Positions 27,074 through 34,196 of a stretch of DNA of 36,710 nt are shown here, one piece after another. The DNA is from a virus. The notes below the pieces were generated by a model. The model made no database searches and had not been told where the DNA came from. It was given only the letters and a program-made list of their open reading frames with translations. A program made the position numbers and the translations under genes. The stretch spans positions 1 through 36,710 of the IMG/VR virus record IMGVR_UViG_3300025598_000090. The stretch is one strand, 5' to 3'. Numbering within the stretch: the stretch's first letter is position 1; each line of letters opens with the position of its first letter.

Positions 27074-28987
27074 GTGGCAAAACAAATTTTCAATACCTCT
27101 ACCCCTAAAGTAGTTTATCTTACAAATAAAGATATTTTAAAACAAATACATCTTAGTAAAAATACATACTGTTCATTCTTAGATCCTGTAAACGATCATC
27201 AATATGACATTATCTTACCATCAGTGGCTAAGATTAATCAAAGAACCGTAGCAGAAGCTCGCAGAAATCGTGCTGATCGCATTAAAAAAGAAACTGGAGT
27301 TGTAGTAGATCCTAAAAAGATTCCTAACACTGATTTAGTTTTTAGGGTTACGTGCTGGGAACATATTCCAATGGCGCCAAAAAAGATACCAAAATCAGCG
27401 CAAACCAAAAAGAAAAAATTGGAAGATATTTTTGATTTTGGCATTGCCGAAGATGCTGTTATTGATTTACCGGAAGAAAATGAACTAAGCATAAAATATG
27501 TCAGGCTTCCATTTCCTCCTTTTTATCATTATCGTATAGACGAAAATAAAATCCCGTTTATTGTAGGAAAAAGCCATTGGCGTGGTGACTTAGAAACCGG
27601 CGAGTTTGATAAAGATCACGGTGAAATGACGCGAACGCTGGCCACTATGTTTATTAAATTATGTGATAGATATGCCACACGAAGCAATTGGCGCGGCTAT
27701 TGTGTAGATGAAGCAACTGAAGCCCTAACTGATAAAGGATGGGTCAGCATTGATGATATCAACGAAAATAACAAAATACTAAGTTACAATGGCAGTAATT
27801 TAGCATGGAGTAGCATACGTAGCATTTACCGCGGCGAATTTAATGGTCTTATGCATAAATTAACCATGCGCGGATATGATTCTTTAATTACACCTAATCA
27901 TAAAATAGTTACCAAAAGAGGATTAGTTCCGGTAGAATTACTCAAAGAAAATGATCAAATGATTTTATCCGCTGATGCCGAAGAAGGTGTTAAAGAATCA
28001 ATATACAGCAATGATTTCGTAGAACTAGCTGGATGGATCGTAACCGAAGGATGTTATGAAATAGAACGCAACGTAGAATCAAAATTAGGTAATATCAAAC
28101 GAATTACTGTTTATCAAAATGCCGGAGCCAAAGCCGATCGCATTAAAAATTGTTTAAATAATTTAGGTTATAAGTTTAGTGAAGGTGTTAGAGGTAAGAA
28201 TCTTTGTTTTTCTATCAGCAGAAATGATTGTAAAAAAATTATTCAAATATTACCAGAAAAAAATCTCAGTATGAAATTTATTTTAAGTCTTACACTAAAA
28301 CAAAGAGAACTTTTAATAGAAACTATGATAGACGGCGATGGATGGAGAAGATCTAATGGCAATCGTAGTTATGTTCAAAAAGACAAGCATCATGTTGATT
28401 TATTTCAAGCATTGTGTGTATTATCCGGAGTACGTTCTAATACTCATTTAGTAGACTCTATATCTTTCGGCAAACCGTCCGCATGTTATGCTGTAAATTT
28501 ATTTTCAAAAAAGAGTAATATAGCAAAAGTATCTTCCGTCAATTTACATGGAGGAAAGAGAAATGGTAGAAAACGCATTGGGGCCGGCAAAATTACTCAC
28601 CCTAACGAACCTACTACATACTATAAAGGTCGTGTATGGTGTCCGGAAACAGAATACGGATGTTTTGTTGCTAGACGTAATGGTACCGTTTATCTTACTG
28701 GAAATACCTACAATGAAGAAATGAGAGGGGCTGCATTGGTACAACTAAGCCAAATTGGTTTAAGGTTTGATGAGTCTAAATCACAAAATCCTTTTGCCTA
28801 CTATACTGCCGCAGTTACTAATTCCTTTACTCACGTTTTAAACAGTGAAAAAAAGAATCAAAATATTCGAGATGACTTGTTAGAAATACACGGGCTAAAT
28901 CCCAGCTGGACACGACAAAATTCTGGCGGCAAAGATCACAACAAAGACAGTGAAGTAATAATTACCTATGGAGATCAACCAGTTTAA
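27074..28987 (+). CDS. gp55: Late-transcription sigma factor gp55-like, interrupted by an intein
   Basis: A 637-residue precursor; GTG start with AGGAG 9 bases upstream. Removing residues 210-544 leaves a 302-residue extein. The joined sequence RSNWRGY+TYNEEMRGAAL, then FDESKSQNPFAYYTAAVTNS and LNSEKKNQNIRDDLL, matches the sigma region 2-like core of gp55 (T4: NFSGYTQ...NFDETKYKNPHAYITQ). gp55 binds host RNA polymerase core and recognises the TATAAATA element of late promoters, with the sliding clamp and gp33 as partners. T4 gp55 has 185 residues; here an N-terminal region of about 190 residues (YLTNKDILKQIHLSKNTYCSF, KSHWRGDLETGEF) precedes the core, as I recall for marine relatives. No T4-type C-terminal clamp-binding tail is evident. 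The stop is 35 bases before gp47. Confidence 0.9.
   Translation: MAKQIFNTSTPKVVYLTNKDILKQIHLSKNTYCSFLDPVNDHQYDIILPSVAKINQRTVAEARRNRADRIKKETGVVVDPKKIPNTDLVFRVTCWEHIPMAPKKIPKSAQTKKKKLEDIFDFGIAEDAVIDLPEENELSIKYVRLPFPPFYHYRIDENKIPFIVGKSHWRGDLETGEFDKDHGEMTRTLATMFIKLCDRYATRSNWRGYCVDEATEALTDKGWVSIDDINENNKILSYNGSNLAWSSIRSIYRGEFNGLMHKLTMRGYDSLITPNHKIVTKRGLVPVELLKENDQMILSADAEEGVKESIYSNDFVELAGWIVTEGCYEIERNVESKLGNIKRITVYQNAGAKADRIKNCLNNLGYKFSEGVRGKNLCFSISRNDCKKIIQILPEKNLSMKFILSLTLKQRELLIETMIDGDGWRRSNGNRSYVQKDKHHVDLFQALCVLSGVRSNTHLVDSISFGKPSACYAVNLFSKKSNIAKVSSVNLHGGKRNGRKRIGAGKITHPNEPTTYYKGRVWCPETEYGCFVARRNGTVYLTGNTYNEEMRGAALVQLSQIGLRFDESKSQNPFAYYTAAVTNSFTHVLNSEKKNQNIRDDLLEIHGLNPSWTRQNSGGKDHNKDSEVIITYGDQPV
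27701..28705 (+). other. Intein with LAGLIDADG homing endonuclease in gp55
   Basis: Residues 210-544 of the precursor (335 aa). The N-terminal splice block begins at Cys210 (CVDEATEALTDKGWVSIDDI). Block B has T273-P-N-H276, the usual TxxH. Two LAGLIDADG-type motifs follow: LAGWIVTEG at 318-326 (acidic residue E325) and IETMIDGDG at 415-423 (acidic residue D422). The C-terminal blocks are CFVARRNGTVYLTGN, ending at Asn544, with Thr545 as the first C-extein residue. The residue before the terminal Asn is Gly rather than His, a variant seen in active inteins. All splice and nuclease positions look intact, so it is likely active in splicing. Boundaries are clear because the flanking extein joins into a continuous gp55 motif. 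Confidence 0.92.
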
Positions 28988-29016
28988 TTGCTATTACTGT
29001 TGTAATCTTATATACT
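28988..29016 (+). promoter_or_regulatory. Possible sigma70-type promoter before gp47
   Basis: TTGCTA (28988-28993), 17 bases, TATACT (29011-29016), starting right after the gp55 stop. The -10 matches 5 of 6 and the -35 4 of 6. It ends 6 bases before the gp47 ATG, so its transcript would have almost no leader. Read-through from the gp55 promoter is an alternative. Confidence 0.45.
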
Positions 29017-29022
29017 AGACTT

Positions 29023-30039
29023 ATGAGTAATCTATTTAAAAAAGCGGCAGTGTTCACCGATATACATTTTGGCCTAAAGTCTAATAGTATAGTACATTTA
29101 AATGATTGTGAAGCGTTTGTTGATTGGTTTATTATCAAAGCCAAAGAAGAAGGGTGTGAGACCGGATTTTTCCTCGGAGACTGGCACCACCACAGAGCTT
29201 CAATCAATATGCAAACACTTCACTATTCAATCAGATGTTTAGAAAAATTAAGTAAAGCATTTGATACTGTATATGTCATTCCAGGCAATCATGATTTGTT
29301 CTTTAGAGAAAAAAGAGATATACATGGTCTTGAGTGGGCACGACATTTACCCAATGTTGTTATCATCAATGATTGGTTTAAAAAAGGCGACGTAGTAATT
29401 GCGCCGTGGTTAGTAGGCGACGATCATAAAAAAATATCTAAAATGTCCGCCAAATACATGTTTGGACACTTTGAACTTCCTAGTTTTTTAATGAACTCGT
29501 TTGTTGCTATGCCTGATACCGGTGAAGTAAAACTTGAAAGTTTCCAAGGTGCTGAAAAAGTCTTCAGCGGGCATTTTCATTTACGTCAACAAAAAAATAA
29601 CATCAACTATATTGGTAATAGTTTCCCTCATAATTTTTCCGATGCCGGCGATAGCAATCGCGGCATGATGGTATTAGCGTGGGGTACTGAACCTGAATAT
29701 CATGCTTGGCCGCAACAACCTTTATACCGCGTTATGAAATTAAGTGAAGCCATTGACAATGCGAGTAATATTTTTGTTCCGAATATGCATGTCAAAGTAG
29801 AGCTAGACATTGATATCAGTTATGAAGAAGCTAATTTTATCAAAGAAAAATTTATAGGGGATTATAATTTGCGTGAAATAGCATTGATAACCAGTAAGAA
29901 AGCTGATGTTGGTATTGATTTGTCTCCGGGCGATATAAAATTTGAAAGTGTAGATCAAATTATCACTGCTCAACTCACTGACATAGAATCAGAATTTTAT
30001 GATCCAAAATTGTTATTGAAAATTTACCAAAGTTTATGA
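29023..30039 (+). CDS. gp47: Recombination endonuclease subunit gp47 (Mre11/SbcD-like)
   Basis: A 338-residue metallophosphoesterase. All five metal-binding motifs are present: D13-I-H15, G-D53-W-H-H, G-N89-H90-D, G-H149-F, and G-H184-F-H186. Mre11-type nucleases bind two Mn ions and process double-strand ends; in T4, gp47 with the ATPase gp46 resects ends for UvsX-dependent recombination and replication, and helps degrade host DNA. T4 gp47 has 339 residues, so length fits exactly. The stop overlaps the gp46 start as ATGA, as expected for two subunits of one complex. No Shine-Dalgarno sequence is visible before the ATG. Confidence 0.95.
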   Translation: MSNLFKKAAVFTDIHFGLKSNSIVHLNDCEAFVDWFIIKAKEEGCETGFFLGDWHHHRASINMQTLHYSIRCLEKLSKAFDTVYVIPGNHDLFFREKRDIHGLEWARHLPNVVIINDWFKKGDVVIAPWLVGDDHKKISKMSAKYMFGHFELPSFLMNSFVAMPDTGEVKLESFQGAEKVFSGHFHLRQQKNNINYIGNSFPHNFSDAGDSNRGMMVLAWGTEPEYHAWPQQPLYRVMKLSEAIDNASNIFVPNMHVKVELDIDISYEEANFIKEKFIGDYNLREIALITSKKADVGIDLSPGDIKFESVDQIITAQLTDIESEFYDPKLLLKIYQSL

Positions 30040-31799
30040 TTAAAATAAAAAATTTAACTATTAAGAATTTTCTAAGTGTAGGGAATGCCACGCAGTCTGT
30101 AAATTTTGATCGCAATGATTTAACCTTGGTGCTGGGTGAAAATTTAGACTTAGGCGGTGATGGTTCTAGAAATGGTGTTGGAAAAACCGCTTTGCTAAAC
30201 TCTATCAGCTATGCGCTATATGGTTCTGCTGTCAGTAATATCAGAAAAGACAATTTGATAAATCAAACTAATGCCAAAAATATGTTGGTATCATTAGACT
30301 TTGACGTTAACAATACCAACTACAGAATTGAACGCGGACGTCGACCCAATGTACTGAGGTTTTTTATTGATAGTAAAGAAACTGAAGCTACAGATAGCGC
30401 CCAAGGTGATAGTCGTGAAACACAAGAAGCCATTGAGGAACTACTAGGCTTAAGTCACGACATGTTCAAGCATATAGTTGCGTTAAACACATACACCGAA
30501 CCTTTTTTAAGTTTAAAAGCAAACGAACAACGAACTATTATTGAACAATTATTAGGCATTACACTACTAAGTGAACGAGCTGATAAAATCAAGGAACTTA
30601 ACAGAAATACCAAAGATGAAATTACTCGCGAAGAATTTAGAATTAGAGCAGTAAATGAAGCTAATAAACGAATAGAAGAACAAATCGAAAGTGTAAAACG
30701 CAAGCAAACAATTTGGGTTACCAAACACAATGAAGATATTGCTAGACTTACGGAAGCATTAGAGCTATTAAAAGAAATTGATATCGAAGATGAAATTCAA
30801 GCTCATCGAGATAAAGCCGCGTGGAATCAAAAACGCAAGCACTTTAATGATTTGTCATCTGCTCTTAGTCGCGTAAAAATGGATTTACAGCGTGAAGAAA
30901 AGATTATTGGCAAATTGCAAAAAGAAATTGAAACGCTAGAAGCGCATACTTGTCATACATGCGGGCAGTCTTTTCACGATGACAAACACACACAGGTACT
31001 AAGTGGTAAACAACGAGAATTAGAAGAAGCTAAAAATAAACGTACCGAGTTCAGTGAAATTCTGGCGGATATACAAGCAGAAATGACAGCGCTAGGTGAG
31101 ATTGGTAAACCTGTCACTACATTCTATACCAGTGAAGAAGACGCTTACCATCATAGGTCTAGTTTAGATAATTTGCAAAAACAAATTTTAGAAAAATCTA
31201 CTGAGCAAAATCCTTTTAGCGAGCAGATTGAAGAAATGTCTACACAGGCTTTACAAATAGTAGACTATGATATTTTAAATAATCTTACCAAACTTCAAGA
31301 ACATCAAGATTTCTTACTTAAATTACTAACCAGTAAAGACAGTTTTATTCGTAAAAAAATCATTGAACAAAATTTAAGCTATTTAAATTCAAGACTCACT
31401 TATTATTTAGATAAAGTAGGATTACCGCATAGTGTATTGTTCCAAAATGATCTATCAGTAAGCATCGAAGAGTTAGGTAGAGAGCTTGACTTCGACAATC
31501 TTAGCCGCGGAGAGCGTAATCGTCTTATACTAAGTATAGCGTGGGCATTTAGAGATGTATTCGAAAGTTTGTACACACCTATTAATTTGCTGTTTGTGGA
31601 CGAAATGATTGATAATGGACTTGACACTCAAGGAGTTGAAGCATCATTATCATTACTTAAACAAATGAGTCGAGATAGGAATAAAAGCATTTGGTTAGTA
31701 AGTCACAGAGACGAACTTACTAGTCGCGTAGAAAATATATTAAAAGTAATTAAAGTACATGGCTTCACAAATTTTAGTCAGGAGGGAGACACAGCATAA
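30036..31799 (+). CDS. gp46: Recombination endonuclease subunit gp46 (Rad50/SbcC-like ATPase)
   Basis: A 587-residue ABC/SMC-type ATPase. Walker A is split by an insert typical of gp46 (GENLDLGGDGSRNGVGKT, K50); the signature is LSRGER (489-494), Walker B LLFVDE (518-523), D-loop GLD, and the H-loop histidine is H557. Two charged coiled-coil arms of moderate length flank a zinc hook C306-H-T-C309. This is the partner of gp47: ATP-driven opening and closing of the Rad50-like head controls nuclease access to DNA ends. T4 gp46 is 560 residues. Its start overlaps the gp47 stop by four bases. Near the end, GGAGGGAG (31781-31788) lies about 19 bases before the next ATG, too far for a normal ribosome site. 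Confidence 0.95.
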   Translation: MIKIKNLTIKNFLSVGNATQSVNFDRNDLTLVLGENLDLGGDGSRNGVGKTALLNSISYALYGSAVSNIRKDNLINQTNAKNMLVSLDFDVNNTNYRIERGRRPNVLRFFIDSKETEATDSAQGDSRETQEAIEELLGLSHDMFKHIVALNTYTEPFLSLKANEQRTIIEQLLGITLLSERADKIKELNRNTKDEITREEFRIRAVNEANKRIEEQIESVKRKQTIWVTKHNEDIARLTEALELLKEIDIEDEIQAHRDKAAWNQKRKHFNDLSSALSRVKMDLQREEKIIGKLQKEIETLEAHTCHTCGQSFHDDKHTQVLSGKQRELEEAKNKRTEFSEILADIQAEMTALGEIGKPVTTFYTSEEDAYHHRSSLDNLQKQILEKSTEQNPFSEQIEEMSTQALQIVDYDILNNLTKLQEHQDFLLKLLTSKDSFIRKKIIEQNLSYLNSRLTYYLDKVGLPHSVLFQNDLSVSIEELGRELDFDNLSRGERNRLILSIAWAFRDVFESLYTPINLLFVDEMIDNGLDTQGVEASLSLLKQMSRDRNKSIWLVSHRDELTSRVENILKVIKVHGFTNFSQEGDTA

Positions 31800-31807
31800 T
31801 TAACATT

Positions 31808-32242
31808 ATGCCATGGCTATACGAAGGATTAGAAATAAATGAACTACCAGAAGATTGTGTAGGGTACGTGTATTGTATAACCAATTTAACTACCGGTAAA
31901 AAATACATCGGTAAAAAATTATCAAAATTTAGTAAAACAACTTATAAAACAGTAAAACAAAAAAACGGCATCAAAAAACGGAAAAAAATACGCTCAAAAA
32001 TCGACAGTGATTGGAGAGTTTACACCGGCAGCAACTTAGAATTAAACAAAGACATCGAAGAATTAGGCATCGAAAATTTTTCTCGCGAAATACTTTACTA
32101 TTGTAAATCAAAAGCAGAATGTTCCTACATAGAAGCCAGAGAACAGTTCAATAGAAAAGTGTTAGAAAGCGACGAATATTACAATGGTATCATCGCAGTC
32201 AAAGTACATAAAAGTCATGTAATCAATAAAATTAATCAATAA
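31808..32242 (+). CDS. GIY-YIG-like nuclease family protein, conserved in T4-like phages
   Basis: A 144-residue protein. The GIY-YIG pair appears as Y20-V-Y22 and Y33-I-G35 in GYVYCITNLTTGKKYIGKK, with correct spacing, followed by a Lys-rich region, DWRVYTGSN (a W...Y-x-G-S/N pattern) and an E-rich helix ECSYIEAREQF. Proteins beginning MPWLYEG...LPE and ending in VRVHKSH-like sequence are, from memory, common short orphan proteins of T4-like and other phages. They are often called putative endonucleases, but no activity is known to me. It starts 8 bases after gp46. It could be a homing-type nuclease, a DNA repair nuclease, or an inactive relative. Confidence 0.75.
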   Translation: MPWLYEGLEINELPEDCVGYVYCITNLTTGKKYIGKKLSKFSKTTYKTVKQKNGIKKRKKIRSKIDSDWRVYTGSNLELNKDIEELGIENFSREILYYCKSKAECSYIEAREQFNRKVLESDEYYNGIIAVKVHKSHVINKINQ

Positions 32243-32256
32243 AAAGGCATCACAAA

Positions 32257-32406
32257 ATGAATAAAAAAGAATGGCGACAAAAATATCGTAAAGAAAAAAA
32301 AGAATGTAGGCTTAGAGCAGCCGAACATCAACTTAAAGAAAAAATAAACGCAACTACTTTTAACAATTTATTTAAACCAGTTAATTTAAACAATAGCAAC
32401 AAATAA
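32257..32406 (+). CDS. Small basic protein, 49 residues, unknown
   Basis: The ATG at 32257 lies 14 bases after the GIY-YIG stop, with a weak AAAAAGG upstream. The protein starts MNKKEWRQKYRKEKKEC and ends in an Asn-rich tail. The first 31 residues are strongly charged (Lys/Arg/Glu) and likely helical; this could bind nucleic acid, but nothing recognisable is seen. It ends just before the structured RNA region. Codon choice (AAA, AAC, TTA) is like its neighbours. Could be a real small phage protein or a chance frame in the gap. Confidence 0.5.
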   Translation: MNKKEWRQKYRKEKKECRLRAAEHQLKEKINATTFNNLFKPVNLNNSNK

Positions 32407-32422
32407 GCAAGCATCATAAAAC

Positions 32423-32935
32423 CCTTGACTCCCATCAAGGTGCCGCCGAAAGAATTTAAACGCTTTCGCACGGTCCGGGTTATTCAGACAAATGGGCTGT
32501 CTGTTGGCATCACCGTAGATAAAAGTTACGTCTACAAATGGTTAGAAAAATGTGTTGACGGATGATTGGTCTGTCCCTATTGAGGAACGGTGAGATACCC
32601 GGTCTGGATCTTAGGAAGGAAAGTGCTAGCACAACACTTTCCAGGTAAATGCTAACTTAAGGCATCAAATGGTTTGGGCTCTGTGAAAAAGAAACAACCC
32701 ATGCTTATAGGACTTTGTTTGTTGTTATAGGGTCACTAGGGTTCCGTTGATATGTGAAGCTAGAGTAGGGGGTACCGGTCAACCGCCTCCGTTACGTCTA
32801 TTATGGGAATAATAGGTAAATCTCTTGATAATTTTAACCGACTGCCGTCTATGGAAACGTCTTTGTCATTCACCGTGTTTACGGTGAATAACGACCCCGT
32901 GTTCTTGGAAAACCTAATCCACCGGAAACAGTTAA
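32423..32935 (+). ncRNA. Large structured non-coding RNA candidate (about 500 nt)
   Basis: No convincing gene lies between 32407 and 33116. Most of this gap is richer in G and C than its surroundings and folds into many nested helices. Hairpins: CCUUGA/UCAAGG (32423-32440), CGAAAG/CUUUCG (32447-32468), CAGACA/UGUCUG (32485-32503), UAGAU/GUCUA (32516-32534), GACGGA/UCUGUC (32557-32575), GGAAAGUG/CACUUUCC (32618-32642), CUAUUA/UAAUAG (32798-32815), and a 9-bp stem with a GUUU loop (32868-32889). Longer-range helices: CCGGGU/ACCCGG (32475-32480 with 32597-32602) encloses UCACCG/CGGUGA (32510-32515 with 32588-32593); GAUCUUA pairs with UAAG..AUC (32607-32613 with 32658-32666). The G-U pairs fit the plus strand. 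Size and setting recall phage-borne giant RNAs such as GOLLD or ROOL, but I cannot confirm a family. Ends are approximate. Confidence 0.65.
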
Positions 32936-32989
32936 ACAAATAGCTATAATGTTACTAAAGTAAATCTAGAAAAATTAAGCCTAATAAAA

Positions 32990-33045
32990 ATAGAAGAAAA
33001 AATAAGACCGAGTGTAAACGAGGTCTTGGATTAGCTTGCTAATCC
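32990..33045 (-). terminator. Probable intrinsic terminator for the gp26 operon
   Basis: Read on the minus strand: hairpin GGATTAG-CAAG-CTAATCC, then hairpin AAGACC/GGTCTT, followed by a T-rich run (ATTTTTTCTTCTATTTTT). It lies about 70 bases after the stop of the small minus-strand gene, so it fits the end of the gp26 transcript. The plus-strand reading of the hairpins is not followed by a T-run. Confidence 0.6.
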
Positions 33046-33116
33046 CTTAAATGAGAAACAAAGTGTAAACACAGTAAAAAAATCATTTAGGATAATGGTA
33101 TACTATGAGTAAAATA

Positions 33117-33329
33117 TCAAAAGAATGGCAAGCCAGAACGTTTTGTCGCTTCCATGTTTTCTTTTACTATGTCACTTATGATTTTTCTTTCAGCATTGCC
33201 TAAATTCATAGCTTCCCCGTAGCCTAGTCCACCGCGCATATACCAAACCATTTTTAACGCCTCTTGCTTAATGCCTTCTACTTCTTTGTCCATGCTATCA
33301 AGTAATTTAGCAATAGCTTCGTTGTTCAT
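33117..33329 (-). CDS. Small baseplate-hub-associated protein (gp51-like annotation in relatives)
   Basis: A 70-residue protein. I use the ATG at 33329, which follows the gp26 TGA after two bases (TGATAATG); a TTG two codons earlier is possible but less likely. The sequence is helical, with KMVWYMRGGLGYGEAMNL, NAERKIISDIVKEN and the C-terminal TKRSGLPFF. This pattern is familiar from short proteins directly after gp26 in marine T4-like phages, which are sometimes annotated as baseplate hub assembly catalyst (gp51). Coupling to gp26 supports a role in hub or tail assembly, perhaps as a chaperone. Real homology to T4 gp51 (249 aa) is not shown. Confidence 0.65.
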   Translation of the reverse strand: MNNEAIAKLLDSMDKEVEGIKQEALKMVWYMRGGLGYGEAMNLGNAERKIISDIVKENMEATKRSGLPFF

Positions 33330-33331
33330 TA

Positions 33332-34171
33332 TCAAGAGGCGCGCCCGAAAAAATTCGACATGTCTAAAGTAATGGCTTGTTGATATTCATGTTGACAATT
33401 AGCGCATTTAATAGTAATGGGTTGCATTTCTGCTAGGTTTTTATTAGTCACTACGTATTCTTGTATTTTGTTAAATGTTGCGCTGTCACAGTTTTTCATA
33501 AACTCGTTGATGTACTCTACTTCATTTACCATGGCAGTAGGAGTTTTGATGGTTAAAATACTTTGGGTTAACGCAGAAACTGTCATTTCCGTAATGCGTT
33601 TTAGTGCTTGACTTACTTCTGTTATTTTTTCCGGAGTAATTGCTTCAGGATCATTTAAACTTTGAAAAATGCGTTGCTCATCAAATTGAATTTTATTATT
33701 ATCTGACATGTTTTTGTATGTCATAGGTTTGAAATAAATTTCAATATCGCCTTGAGCAATGGGCTGTGTGTAATCTGGTGCTCGAATGTTATCTAGTACT
33801 GTTCGCAAGTCAATACCATATTCATCACTGTTGGCACAAGAAGGACAAGTGGTAGCAAATTGCATTTCGTGACCATAACTGGCAATGCGTATAGATACCA
33901 AAATACTATCTACATCAATAGCAGGAATAGCCCACGCATCTTTAATAGCAGGAATACAACTTTGTATAACATTAACAACCGCTTGACCATTGAATAATGC
34001 ATCTGGAGTTCTATAAGTTATTTCGTCAATAGCAGTCATTGGATAAACTGGCAATTCTCCGTTAGCAGGCATGTCTAATGCTGATTTTGGATAAAAAAGA
34101 CCCTTGCTGGGTAGTTTTAAGTAAATTGATGGTTGTCTAAAATATTGGCTTAATGGGTTGTTTGAAATCAT
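33332..34171 (-). CDS. gp26: Baseplate hub assembly protein, gp26-like, with zinc-binding Cys pairs
   Basis: A 279-residue protein that follows the gp26 plan: N-terminal IYLKLPSKGLFYP, VYPMTAIDEITYRTPDALFN, then SCIPAIKDAW and IRIASYGHEMQF. A four-cysteine site is evident from C109-x-x-C112 and C256-x-x-C259, widely spaced in sequence and probably joined in one zinc knuckle. gp26 in T4 is needed for hub assembly. Length is close to the T4-type protein. The ATG has AAGGAAA about 5 bases upstream. It diverges from the tape measure gene with only 25 bases between the two start codons, and is followed by the 70-residue gene after two bases. Confidence 0.82.
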   Translation of the reverse strand: MISNNPLSQYFRQPSIYLKLPSKGLFYPKSALDMPANGELPVYPMTAIDEITYRTPDALFNGQAVVNVIQSCIPAIKDAWAIPAIDVDSILVSIRIASYGHEMQFATTCPSCANSDEYGIDLRTVLDNIRAPDYTQPIAQGDIEIYFKPMTYKNMSDNNKIQFDEQRIFQSLNDPEAITPEKITEVSQALKRITEMTVSALTQSILTIKTPTAMVNEVEYINEFMKNCDSATFNKIQEYVVTNKNLAEMQPITIKCANCQHEYQQAITLDMSNFFGRAS

Positions 34172-34183
34172 TGGGTTTCCTTA

Positions 34184-34191
34184 CATAAGTA
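34184..34191 (+). promoter_or_regulatory. Weak late promoter-like element CATAAGTA before the tape measure gene
   Basis: CATAAGTA lies 5 bases before the tape measure ATG in a 25-base divergent gap. It differs from the CATAAATA element at 26981 by one base and from the T4 consensus by two. No Shine-Dalgarno sequence precedes the ATG, so if used it would give a nearly leaderless message. Confidence 0.3.
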
Positions 34192-34196
34192 TAGTT

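Noticed and set aside
28962-29207. An 81-codon minus-strand frame over the gp47 start
   Set aside because: Antisense to well-conserved Mre11 motifs of gp47, with no ribosome site.
32700-32790. tRNA gene suggested by GGTTCC and GGGTTCCG stretches
   Set aside because: No acceptor stem, anticodon stem or TPsiC arm could be built at the right distances in this region or in the other gaps I examined.
32407-32935. Self-splicing group I or group II intron
   Set aside because: The region is not inside a gene, and I see neither the group I core segments (such as the AAGATATAGTCC-like S element) nor a group II domain V hairpin. A covariance search would settle it.
32257-33104. CRISPR array or toxin-antitoxin system
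   Set aside because: There are no regularly spaced repeats, and the single small protein lacks a recognisable toxin or antitoxin motif or partner.
33105-33203. A 32-codon plus-strand frame (MSKISKEWQA...) with TATACT directly before its ATG
   Set aside because: It runs antisense into the end of the small minus-strand gene, the codons become unlike a coding sequence after about ten residues, and there is no -35 box or ribosome site. It could be the remnant of a lost gene, but evidence is too thin.
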